A DNA stretch of 21,425 nt from assembly GCA_964415885.1 (NCBI GenBank), contig CAYQCE010000059.1:1-21425 (forward strand), written 5' to 3'. This DNA comes from CAYQCE01 sp964415885 (GTDB lineage Bacteria > Zixibacteria > MSB-5A5 > JAABVY01 > JAHJOQ01). Positions 14,555 to 21,177 of the stretch are shown one piece after another. How positions within the stretch are numbered: position 1 is the first letter of the stretch; every line of letters starts with the position of its first letter. The notes beneath the pieces were generated by a model that searched no databases, was not told where the DNA came from, and saw only the letters and a program-made list of their open reading frames with translations. Position numbers and translations under genes: made by a program.

Positions 14555-14932
14555 ATGACACGACGAAGCCTTAGAAAACCGAAAGACAGGTCACCGCGGA
14601 GGCTGATCAACCGTATTCGAAAGAAGGCTTCGCCTCACAAGCAGATACTAATCAGGACTGCGATATTCACGTTGGCGACCTTCATCCTCTACAGCTTTTT
14701 CGGCGGCGAATTCGGTATGCTCAATCTCCTGAGGATGCAGCGCAAGCGCGCCACACTCCAGATGGAGAAACGTCAATTGATAGCCGAGATAGCCAATCTC
14801 GAAGATCGCTACGAACGAGCCCAGACCGACACGTCGTATATCGAGAGAATCGCGCGCGAAAGATATGGCCTGGTGAGAGATGGTGAGGTCGTGATCCGCG
14901 TGCCGGAGAACCTTAAGTACCAACCCGAATGA
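14555..14932 (+). CDS. FtsB/DivIC-family septum formation initiator
   Basis: FtsB/DivIC proteins are small bitopic components of the divisome that join FtsL and FtsQ/DivIB in activating septal peptidoglycan synthesis. The 125-residue protein has a basic cytoplasmic N-terminus (MTRRSLRKPKDRSPRRLINRIRKK), one membrane helix (about 31-49, ILIRTAIFTLATFILYSFF), a coiled coil (about 57-90, MQRKRATLQMEKRQLIAEIANLEDRYE) and the conserved C-terminal YIERIARERYGLVRDGEVVIRV. This length and order fit the family. ATG 14555 follows the eno stop by one base and has no clear ribosome site, so coupling to eno is likely; an eno-ftsB order is also common in other bacteria. Its stop codon overlaps the next start (ATGA). 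Confidence 0.88.
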   Translation: MTRRSLRKPKDRSPRRLINRIRKKASPHKQILIRTAIFTLATFILYSFFGGEFGMLNLLRMQRKRATLQMEKRQLIAEIANLEDRYERAQTDTSYIERIARERYGLVRDGEVVIRVPENLKYQPE

Positions 14933-15702
14933 GCCTGCACAAAACAGACTGCATAGTCCTCCGGTCCGCACGGTCTGGAGAGTCATCACTTCTCGTTTAC
15001 TGCTATCTCAAGGATGGCGGCCGGACGAATCTGCTCGCCAAGGGGGTCCGTAATCCGAAATCGAAGATGGTCGGCAGGGTATCACAGTTCTCTGTTGTCG
15101 AGATTCTCTACTATCGTTCCGATCCGGAGAAGCTCGGTGTGGTCTCACAGATCGATACGATTCGCGACTTTCCGGCGATCAAGGATGACATCCGCAGGCT
15201 GTCGTACGCGTCCGCCGTGGTTGAGGTGCTGGAATCGCTTGTTCCCAGGGACGAGACCAGCGTTGAGATATTCAGTCTGATGCGACGGACTCTCTACCAG
15301 CTCAACTATGCGCATGGTTCGAAACTCGATTTCTTGTTTATGGCCTACTTGCTCCGTCTGCTGAGTCTCTCCGGTTATCATCCTGAGTTCAACATGTGTG
15401 TGCGGACAGGCAAGGACTTGCGCAGTGAAAGCACGGCGTACTTCTCGCCCGAGGAGGGCGGAGTTGTCGCGAAGGATGCCGCCGACGCCCGGGGGCTCTT
15501 TTTCAAGATCGATCAGGGCACGCGAAAGGTGTTGAATCTCATCCTCGAATCCCCTATAGATAAGCTCACAAATGTGAATTTCTCGAAGAGCCAGAAAGAA
15601 CCGGTGCGGGCGATGCTACTGAAATTCCTATCCGTTCAGACAGAAAAAGCGCCCAACCTGTCGTCGCTTGAATTCCTGAACAAGATTTCACCGACCGGCT
15701 AA
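14929..15702 (+). CDS. recO: DNA repair protein RecO
   Basis: RecO works with RecF and RecR to load RecA on SSB-coated gaps and anneals complementary strands. The 257-residue product starts with an OB-fold (LHKTDCIVLRSARSGESSLLVYCYLKDGGRTNLLAKGVRNPKSKMVGRVSQF) followed by a helical domain (SYASAVVEVLESLV, KLDFLFMAYLLRLLSLSGYHPEFNMC). Many RecO proteins hold a zinc ion with two CxxC pairs. Here only Cys157 remains (NMCVRTG), and the second pair is replaced by EEGGVVAKDAA, so this version probably binds no zinc. ATG 14929 overlaps the upstream TGA (ATGA), implying translational coupling. The gene ends 17 nt before glyS. Confidence 0.92.
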   Translation: MSLHKTDCIVLRSARSGESSLLVYCYLKDGGRTNLLAKGVRNPKSKMVGRVSQFSVVEILYYRSDPEKLGVVSQIDTIRDFPAIKDDIRRLSYASAVVEVLESLVPRDETSVEIFSLMRRTLYQLNYAHGSKLDFLFMAYLLRLLSLSGYHPEFNMCVRTGKDLRSESTAYFSPEEGGVVAKDAADARGLFFKIDQGTRKVLNLILESPIDKLTNVNFSKSQKEPVRAMLLKFLSVQTEKAPNLSSLEFLNKISPTG

Positions 15703-15719
15703 TCAAGGAGGTTTTTCTC

Positions 15720-17051
15720 GTGGCGAAGAAAAAAGAAGGCCCGATGGATAAACTCGTCTCGCTGTGCAAACGACGCGGTTTCATATTTCCCTCATCCGAA
15801 ATCTACGGCGGACTCGGCAGCTGTTACGACTATGGTCCGCTCGGTGTTGAGCTGAAGCGCAATATCAAGAATTTCTGGTGGGTCGAGATGACGCATAAGC
15901 GGGATGATATCGAGGGTATCGACGCGGCTATCCTCATGTCACCGCGTGTGTGGGAAGCATCCGGGCATGTCACGGGCTTCACCGATCCGCTCGTCGACTG
16001 CCGGACGTGCAAGGCTCGGTTCCGTGCGGATACGCTCGACGAGGCTCGCTGCCCGCAGAAGCCATCGAAATCGCCGGTCGAGAACGAATGTGACCTCACA
16101 GAGCCGCGCCAGTTCAATCTCATGTTCAAGACATTCATGGGGCCGGTCGAGGATAAGTCCGCGATAGTCTATCTCCGCCCCGAAACCGCGCAGGGTATAT
16201 ATGTCAATTTCCACAATGTCCTGCAGCCGTCGCGGCAGAAAATACCGTTCGGGATAGCGCAAATCGGCAAGGCATTCCGCAACGAGATCACGCCCGGCAA
16301 TTTCATTTTCCGCACCCGCGAGTTCGAGCAGATGGAGATGCAGTTTTTCATCCATCCCTCCGAGGAGGACAAGTGGTTCGAGTACTGGAAGGAGCAGCGT
16401 TTCCAGTACTACATCGATCTCGGTATCCGCAAGGAGAAGCTCAAGATGCATGAGCATGCCGAGGATGAACTCGCCCACTACGCCAAGCGCGCGATCGATA
16501 TCGAGTATGAATATCCGTTCGGATGGAAAGAGCTCGAGGGCGTGCATAACCGGACCGATTACGACCTCTCACACCACCAGGAGCACTGTGGCAAGGACCT
16601 GCGCTATTTCGATCAGCAGCGGAACGAAAAATACCTGCCTTACATAATCGAGACTTCCGCCGGCTGTGACCGTACGCTTCTGACCGTGCTCGTCGATGCC
16701 TACCGTGAGGAGGAGGTCAAGGGCGAGACGCGCGTGTTGCTGTCTCTGTCGCCGCGAGTCGCGCCGATCAAGGTGGCGATTTTGCCGCTGGTCAAGAAAG
16801 ACGGCATGCCGGAGATCGCGCAGGATATCTACAAGACGCTGAGCAGGCATTTCAAGTGCTTCTACGATGAGGCCGGCGCGGTGGGACGGCGCTATCGCCG
16901 TCAGGATGAAGCCGGAACGCCGTTCGGTATTACGGTTGACGGCCAGACCAGGGAAGACGAGACTGTCACACTCCGCGACCGCGACACGATGGACCAGTCA
17001 CGGGTCAAGATAGCAGACTTGGTCGGGATACTGAAGGAGAAGATTGGGTAA
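15720..17051 (+). CDS. glyS: Glycine--tRNA ligase, single-chain (alpha2) type
   Basis: This class II aminoacyl-tRNA synthetase charges tRNA-Gly. It is the single-polypeptide homodimer found in eukaryotes, archaea and some bacteria, not the alpha2beta2 enzyme of E. coli. The 443-residue product starts at GTG 15720 behind a strong AAGGAGG (15705-15711, 8 nt spacing). Visible are the N-terminal CKRRGFIFPSSEIYGGLGSCYDYGPLG, a Cys-bearing insertion (DCRTCKARFRADTLDEARC), motif 2 in FRNEITPGNFIFRTREFEQMEMQFF, the glycine-pocket region of motif 3 as SAGCDRTLLTVLVDAY, and the C-terminal anticodon-binding domain from about residue 345 (VAPIKVAILPLVKKDGMPEIAQDIY). It closes the eno-ftsB-recO run. No hairpin terminator is evident before the restriction-modification island. 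Confidence 0.96.
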   Translation: MAKKKEGPMDKLVSLCKRRGFIFPSSEIYGGLGSCYDYGPLGVELKRNIKNFWWVEMTHKRDDIEGIDAAILMSPRVWEASGHVTGFTDPLVDCRTCKARFRADTLDEARCPQKPSKSPVENECDLTEPRQFNLMFKTFMGPVEDKSAIVYLRPETAQGIYVNFHNVLQPSRQKIPFGIAQIGKAFRNEITPGNFIFRTREFEQMEMQFFIHPSEEDKWFEYWKEQRFQYYIDLGIRKEKLKMHEHAEDELAHYAKRAIDIEYEYPFGWKELEGVHNRTDYDLSHHQEHCGKDLRYFDQQRNEKYLPYIIETSAGCDRTLLTVLVDAYREEEVKGETRVLLSLSPRVAPIKVAILPLVKKDGMPEIAQDIYKTLSRHFKCFYDEAGAVGRRYRRQDEAGTPFGITVDGQTREDETVTLRDRDTMDQSRVKIADLVGILKEKIG

Positions 17052-17058
17052 GAAATGA

Positions 17059-17088
17059 TTGACAGGATAAGAGGGATAAACTAATGAT
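17059..17088 (+). promoter_or_regulatory. Possible promoter of the restriction-modification genes
   Basis: A consensus -35 TTGACA (17059-17064) is followed after 18 bp by AATGAT (17083-17088), a mediocre -10. It begins 8 bp after the glyS stop and 33 bp before the endonuclease start, so the pair need not depend on glyS transcription. No controller-protein gene or obvious C-box is visible. Confidence 0.4.
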
Positions 17089-17120
17089 GTGTTATACGAC
17101 GAAGATACGGATGGTTTCGT

Positions 17121-17705
17121 ATGACTTGTGATAGCCTATCAGATTTCATACGCGGCCACTATCAAGTCTTCGAGTGGAAGCACGCGTTGACGATTCTGGA
17201 AAATGACTTTCCCTCTGAATGGAGCGACTTATGCAATGTACTCGAAGAATTCAGGCTAAAAAAGGACTGGATTGTAGTAGGAGGCGGGCGCAAGTCTAAA
17301 ATCGCGGAGGCCGTTGATTCAGAGTTCGCCAGACGGGGGTGGGAGGAAAAGGGCTTTGCGACTCAGGTTGTTGTAGATGGGACGCCAAGAGACAACCCGA
17401 CACATAAGATCGACTGCTATAAGAACCGAATTGCAGTCGAGGTTGAGTGGAACAACAAAGACGAATTCTATGACCGCGATTTGAACAACTTTCGTATTCT
17501 ATTTGAACTCGGAGCAATAAGTGTTGGTGTTATCATTACAAGATCAGATGAGCTGCAAAGTATATTCAAAGACTTGGGAAAGGCAAAATCTTACGGCTCT
17601 AGTACAACACACTGGAGTCAGCTCATTCCACGAATTCAAGGTGGGGGAGCGGGAGGTTGTCCAGTTGTTACGTTTGGTATTACTGAGAAACTGTATGTAG
17701 AATGA
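17121..17705 (+). CDS. BglII/BstYI-family type II restriction endonuclease
   Basis: The 194-residue protein reads throughout like the BglII/BstYI family, with DFIRGHYQVFEWKHALTILENDFPSEW near the N-terminus, GGGRKSKIAEAVDSEFARRGWEEKGF, THKIDCYKNRIAVEVEWNNKDEFYDRDLNNFRILFEL and a C-terminal GGGAGGCPVVTFGI. The catalytic PD-(D/E)XK-type triad is Asp98, Glu107 and Glu109. The 9-residue Asp-Glu gap equals that of BglII Asp84/Glu93, where the third position is Gln. Family members cut GATC-centred sites (BglII AGATCT, BstYI RGATCY), so a related specificity is likely but unproven. ATG 17121 has only a weak ribosome site (GGATGG). A methyltransferase gene follows after 20 bp. Codon use is more A/T-rich than in the flanking housekeeping genes, consistent with horizontal acquisition. 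Confidence 0.88.
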   Translation: MTCDSLSDFIRGHYQVFEWKHALTILENDFPSEWSDLCNVLEEFRLKKDWIVVGGGRKSKIAEAVDSEFARRGWEEKGFATQVVVDGTPRDNPTHKIDCYKNRIAVEVEWNNKDEFYDRDLNNFRILFELGAISVGVIITRSDELQSIFKDLGKAKSYGSSTTHWSQLIPRIQGGGAGGCPVVTFGITEKLYVE

Positions 17706-17725
17706 TTCAAGTATAGGGGCCACAT

Positions 17726-18379
17726 ATGTCCGCTGCACGTGATTGCATATCGAGCAAGCTCAGGAGCAAGTACGGCACCATTCTTGCTGATCCGCCGTGG
17801 CGTTTTGGAAATCGAACGGGCAAGATGGCTCCAGAGCATCGACGTCTTGCGCGCTACCAAACGATGACCTTCGAGGAGATTGCTGATCTACCCATAGGAG
17901 AATTGGCACTTCCACAGAGTCATCTTTACCTCTGGATTCCGAATGCTCTCATCGCCGAAGGTCTCGATATTATGCGTGCCTGGGGGTTTCAGTATAAGAC
18001 TAATATAGTCTGGTATAAGATACGGAAAGACGGTGGCCCCGATGGGCGTGGAGTGGGATTCTACTTTAGGAATGTTACGGAACTCGTATTATTCGGAGTT
18101 CGCGGAAACCTGCGCACAAGGGAGGCCGGACGCCGTCAGGTGAATATTATCAGTAGCAGGAAACGCGAGCATTCGCGCAAACCCGACCAACTTTATGATA
18201 TCATCGAAGAATGTAGCCCGGGTCCATATCTTGAGCTGTTTGCAAGGACATCGCGAGTCGGGTGGGATCAATGGGGAGATGAGCTAAATAAGTTCAGACC
18301 CGAAGAGTCCTGTAAGCAAGAAGTTGGCGATAGGTCTCAACTGAGTATGGCGTTCCGACAAGCTGGACGTCATTCGTAG
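17726..18379 (+). CDS. MT-A70-family DNA N6-adenine methyltransferase
   Basis: The 217-residue protein carries the MT-A70 catalytic tetrad DPPW (residues 22-25, GTILADPPWRF). Other family signatures are YQTMTFEEIADLPIGELALPQSHLYLWIPNALIAEGLDIMRAWGFQYKTNIVWYKI, a loop with GVGFYFRNVTELVLFGVRGN, SRKREHSRKPDQLYDIIEECSPGPYLELFAR for the SAM/adenine fold, and GWDQWGDE. It would methylate adenine N6 in the recognition site of the adjacent BglII-family endonuclease and so protect host DNA. ATG 17726 has AGGGG (17715-17719) 6 nt upstream, a better ribosome site than the endonuclease has, as expected if protection must outpace cutting. Residues after about 190 are variable. It is convergent with an unknown gene 12 bp downstream. 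An orphan regulatory role is less likely given the paired nuclease. Confidence 0.88.
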   Translation: MSAARDCISSKLRSKYGTILADPPWRFGNRTGKMAPEHRRLARYQTMTFEEIADLPIGELALPQSHLYLWIPNALIAEGLDIMRAWGFQYKTNIVWYKIRKDGGPDGRGVGFYFRNVTELVLFGVRGNLRTREAGRRQVNIISSRKREHSRKPDQLYDIIEECSPGPYLELFARTSRVGWDQWGDELNKFRPEESCKQEVGDRSQLSMAFRQAGRHS

Positions 18380-18391
18380 GTTCATAAGCTT

Positions 18392-18820
18392 CTATTCTCC
18401 AAAATACAAAAATACCGTCGGAACTGCTGGACGTATCACTCGAGTATTCAGTCTTTGTCTTCGAATGTCATTAGCTGAACCATTTGGAACCTCAATTGCC
18501 ACGTCTATTTTTCCTGCATGAAAGTCGCCAGCGTGACAGTTGCACACTGTTCTGCGAGATAAATCTGTGTGAAGAAGAACTTTGTCCTTTATACACACGA
18601 AGGAGGCTTCTCTTAAGTCCTGTTCTGTTAACGCAATGTTCTGAAATATCCACCCATCGCTGCTCAGATTGGCCACAAGTTTCTGGAAGTCATAAAAGTA
18701 GTTGGAACCAACCTGTGTCTGGGAGGAGCGCTCGCCACTGCGGAGTCCTCTGGCGCAATCGACGATCATTCGCAAGAGATCATCCCACACCCTTCGTTTG
18801 TGTATGAGCATGTACTCCAA
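18392..18820 (-). CDS. Unknown protein next to the restriction-modification pair; 5' end disrupted by an 8-bp duplication
   Basis: The frame encodes about 142 residues from TTG 18820 (139 from ATG 18811, which has no properly spaced ribosome site). The sequence looks like a genuine soluble protein: a helical start (MLIHKRRVWDDLLRMIVDCARGL), then SNYFYDFQKLVANLSSDGWIFQNIALTEQDLREASFVCIKDKVLLH and a Cys/His cluster CNCHAGDFHAGKIDVAIEVPNG. I match it to no family. The frame stays open upstream to TGA 18862-18860. If one copy of an 8-bp tandem duplication at 18846-18860 is removed, the gene would begin at ATG 18870 with MEDEFCSELSVFVGLEYML and be 156 residues long. It may therefore be a recent pseudogene, or start at CTG 18856, which has GGAGG 7 nt upstream. 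Convergent with the methyltransferase and probably part of the same island. Confidence 0.55.
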   Translation of the reverse strand: MEYMLIHKRRVWDDLLRMIVDCARGLRSGERSSQTQVGSNYFYDFQKLVANLSSDGWIFQNIALTEQDLREASFVCIKDKVLLHTDLSRRTVCNCHAGDFHAGKIDVAIEVPNGSANDIRRQRLNTRVIRPAVPTVFLYFGE

Positions 18821-18977
18821 GCCGACGAAAACGGATAGTTCTGAACAGAATTGCAGAATTCATCCTCCATGTTTCTGCCAATGCGTAAGAACCGCGAATA
18901 CTGTTTTATAGAGATCTGTTCTGTCTTGCGTTAGCAATCACTTTTTTAGAAAATCGTAAACTTGGGGCAGCCCCCCC
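18821..18977. promoter_or_regulatory. AT-rich spacer with a possible minus-strand -10 box beside an AGATCT site
   Basis: On the minus strand TATAAA (18910-18905) could be the -10 box for the unknown gene, with a start near 18898, but no good -35 sits at normal distance. AGATCT (18912-18917), the BglII site, lies 1 bp upstream of that box. Next to the anti-sigma stop is a run of seven C (18971-18977). No other gene is seen. Confidence 0.3.
18846..18860. repeat. 8-bp tandem duplication (CAGAATTG CAGAATT)
   Basis: CAGAATT occurs at 18846-18852 and again at 18854-18860, period 8. On the minus strand it turns an ATG-initiated reading frame (from 18870) out of phase with the long frame ending at 18392. 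Removing one unit restores an uninterrupted frame. Confidence 0.85.
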
Positions 18978-19367
18978 TCACTCCACCCCCGTCCCATCCG
19001 AGGGAGCGTAGCCTGCGAGCGAATCGGCCGGTGGGGAGAGTTGGACGTATGCCGGTGCAATGTCGATTGAATCCGGCCGGGTGATGCTCGAGGTGCTATA
19101 GCCTATCACAAATCCTATAGCGAGAATTGCGGCGACCCGCAGAAGACTGGAGACGAACGAACCGCGCTGAGATGCGGGAACCGGCTGCGCCATCGGCGAT
19201 TTTGTCGGCCGGATGCTGCCGATCAGATCGATATCCTGCCTGATTCGATTGAGTGCTTCGCTGCATCGCTCACAAGATTCAATATGCTCCTCGATCTTCA
19301 GTCGTTCGTTCTCATCGCATGCCTCGAGCGCGTACTCGAGCAGCTGGTCTTCAGATATATGTATCAT
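18978..19367 (-). CDS. Zinc-finger anti-sigma factor (ZAS type), single-pass membrane protein
   Basis: The 129-residue protein has the anti-sigma zinc motif HxxxCxxC as His28, Cys32 and Cys35 (EEHIESCERCSEAL), one membrane helix (about 73-91, SSLLRVAAILAIGFVIGYS) and a short, proline-rich extracytoplasmic tail with no recognisable domain. Such proteins hold an ECF sigma factor inactive at the membrane until a signal arrives. ATG 19367 overlaps the sigma factor TGA (ATGA) and has AAAGGA upstream. An in-frame ATG 36 nt earlier lies inside the sigma gene and is less likely. The overlap implies stoichiometric, coupled production with the sigma factor. The very short external tail suggests the signal is sensed by another protein, possibly the TPR protein of this operon. 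Confidence 0.88.
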   Translation of the reverse strand: MIHISEDQLLEYALEACDENERLKIEEHIESCERCSEALNRIRQDIDLIGSIRPTKSPMAQPVPASQRGSFVSSLLRVAAILAIGFVIGYSTSSITRPDSIDIAPAYVQLSPPADSLAGYAPSDGTGVE

Positions 19368-19900
19368 TCTATTATTCCTTTCTCTTTCAGTATCTTGCGA
19401 CATTTGCTGACCGCATGGAACACGCGCGATTTTGCCGTGCCGGGCGGTATGTCGAGTAGCCGGGCTATATCGTTGTAGTCGTGATCGCCGTAGAAGCGCA
19501 GAACCATCGCATTGCGATGATCCTCATTCAGCGTGTGTATCGCCTCGGCAATCGACCGGTCACGCTCGCTCGTGAGAATCTCATCGAGCGGATTGCTGTT
19601 CCGGGCTCGCGCATTGGCGTGCTCTATTCCAATGTTCCGCTTTTCGCGTTGCTTCTCTTTGAGTGCCAGACGGTATGCAATCGTGGTCAGATAACCGTGC
19701 ACCGTTCCCCGTCGATGTCTGATTCTCGACTGAAACGCCCGGAGAAATGTCTCCTGCACGATGTCATCAGCAGCTACGGACGATCCCGTGATCAACAGGG
19801 CGAGCGCCGCCAGGCGACTCTGGTGACGCCCGAGAAGTTCATCCCAGGCAGCGGAGTCCCCGTTTTGGGCACGATCAAACCGCTCCCATTCATTGCTCAC
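19364..19900 (-). CDS. ECF-family RNA polymerase sigma factor
   Basis: The 178-residue product contains sigma region 2 (about 22-88, with ADDIVQETFLRAFQSR and GYLTTIAYRLALKEKQ) and region 4 (about 115-172, with EAIHTLNEDHRNAMVLRFYGDHDYNDIARLLDIPPGTAKSRVFHAVSKCRKIL, the helix-turn-helix that reads the -35 element). There is no region 1 or 3, which is the ECF pattern. I chose GTG 19900 because it overlaps the TGA of the upstream gene (GTGA) and gives a typical length. GTG 19927 and 19924 would add 8-9 residues. The gene is flanked by an exported TPR protein and its anti-sigma factor, both overlapping it. Target promoters and ECF group cannot be assigned from the sequence. Confidence 0.9.
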   Translation of the reverse strand: MSNEWERFDRAQNGDSAAWDELLGRHQSRLAALALLITGSSVAADDIVQETFLRAFQSRIRHRRGTVHGYLTTIAYRLALKEKQREKRNIGIEHANARARNSNPLDEILTSERDRSIAEAIHTLNEDHRNAMVLRFYGDHDYNDIARLLDIPPGTAKSRVFHAVSKCRKILKEKGIIE

Positions 19901-21177
19901 CGTTTCATGCCCTGATTCCTGCACCACTCTCTGATCTCTTTCAGTTCAGCTTTCGTACACCACGCGGTAATCGTAGCATCGCGTTTCTCAACAGACAGGA
20001 TATCATACGCATTCTCCAGATACCAGCGAAATAGGTCGGCCTGCAGATCGGGGATGTGTTCTCGGATCGCCTCAAGATTGTCGGCTATAGCCATACCGTA
20101 GTTCGAAGCGAGCATTCGCCCGGCATCGGCCTCGGTCGAATGACGCAGCCTCCAGCTCTTGAGTCCCGCCGTGCGGAACTGTTCGAGCCAGCTCTCGTAG
20201 ACATCCCGCAGGCGTTCTTCGTATGCAACATCCGTGTCGTTTACTATCGTCACAAGCCCGAGCGACTGGCCATCGTCATAGAGCGATTTCAGCCTTTCAG
20301 TGATATAGAGAGTTTCCGAGAAATAGACTGGTCGATTGGCATTCTCCGCCGACTTAACGAGTCTCACAATCAGCGTATCGCCGAAAGCTCCACCTGCAGG
20401 CGGCTGCATCTTCTTCTCTTTTATCATCTGCATGATATCAGTGCGGAGTTGTTCGAGGCCGCCTGAAGTTATGAACCTCGGTGCGCCGTGTTCAATCACA
20501 CGGATAGGGTACCAGTCGGTATTCAGAAGACTGCGATTGACTATCAATACATCTGGACGGATATTGAGGATTCGCTGAAGCACCCAGCCGGGGTATGTGT
20601 CGTTATCGCCGTTCGTGATCAGAATTCCGTTCCTGTCGAGGCTCATCAGCATATTGTAGTTGTAGTCCATCACTTCGTCGCTGATAATCCCGCTCTCGAG
20701 GATATGCCTCAATGCGAGATCGAAACGCTCCTCGTCGCCGTTCGTTAGATACTGAACCGCCAGCACAAACCAGGCGTCGGTGTAGTCCGGATCGATGGCG
20801 ATTGCCTTTTCAAGTTTCTTGATTATCTCGGCGTTATCGCTCGTCCCGAGATTCTGAAGCGCAGACAGATATAACAGTGTCGGATTTGCGGGGTACTTAT
20901 CCAGACCCTTTTCGATAGTCTCCGAGTAGTTTTCCGCACCGGCATATCGCGAGGCGTAGGCCCAGTTCGAGTAGGCATACTCCGACGGGTACTTGGCGTT
21001 GTATTCCTTCCAGAGGCTCGCGAGTTTGGCGTAGGTCTCCTTGTCGTACACTACCTGACGCATGCTCACGATCTCCTCGGGGCGGACGATGTCATCCGCG
21101 TTTACGGTAACTGCGTGCGCGCCGATAGCCGCGATGACTATTGCGCAGACTAAAGCAATTGTACGGGTACCTCTCAT
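19897..21177 (-). CDS. Exported TPR-like protein with a DUF2723-like C-terminal segment
   Basis: ATG 21177 (MRGTRTIALVCAIVIAAIGAHAVTVNA) has AAAGGAGAG closely upstream and begins with a clear signal peptide (about 1-27), so I reject the longer frame, whose first 59 codons run through repeat DNA. Residues 35-175 form helical TPR-like repeats (NWAYASRYAGAENYSETIEKGLDKYPANPTLLYLSALQNL; EIIKKLEKAIAIDPDYTDAWFVLAVQYL). The segment from about 183 (NGILITNGDNDTYPGWVLQRILNIRPDVLIVNRSLLNTDWYPIRVIE) matches a motif I know from DUF2723-type membrane glycosyltransferases, where 'GDND.(Y/F)P..(V/Y)LQ...IRPDV...N.SLLNT.WY' follows the TPR part, but here it is secreted without the membrane domain. The stop overlaps the sigma factor start. 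A role in sensing for the sigma/anti-sigma pair is possible. Confidence 0.82.
   Translation of the reverse strand: MRGTRTIALVCAIVIAAIGAHAVTVNADDIVRPEEIVSMRQVVYDKETYAKLASLWKEYNAKYPSEYAYSNWAYASRYAGAENYSETIEKGLDKYPANPTLLYLSALQNLGTSDNAEIIKKLEKAIAIDPDYTDAWFVLAVQYLTNGDEERFDLALRHILESGIISDEVMDYNYNMLMSLDRNGILITNGDNDTYPGWVLQRILNIRPDVLIVNRSLLNTDWYPIRVIEHGAPRFITSGGLEQLRTDIMQMIKEKKMQPPAGGAFGDTLIVRLVKSAENANRPVYFSETLYITERLKSLYDDGQSLGLVTIVNDTDVAYEERLRDVYESWLEQFRTAGLKSWRLRHSTEADAGRMLASNYGMAIADNLEAIREHIPDLQADLFRWYLENAYDILSVEKRDATITAWCTKAELKEIREWCRNQGMKR

Noticed and set aside
17041..17100. Decayed tandem repeat (GACAGGATAAGAGGGATAAA)
   Set aside because: Only two loose units with several mismatches; I read the segment as a promoter region instead.
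18961..18977. Terminator after the anti-sigma gene (GGGGC/GCCCC next to a C-run)
   Set aside because: The stem is only 4-5 bp with a minimal loop, and the T-rich stretch behind it is interrupted.
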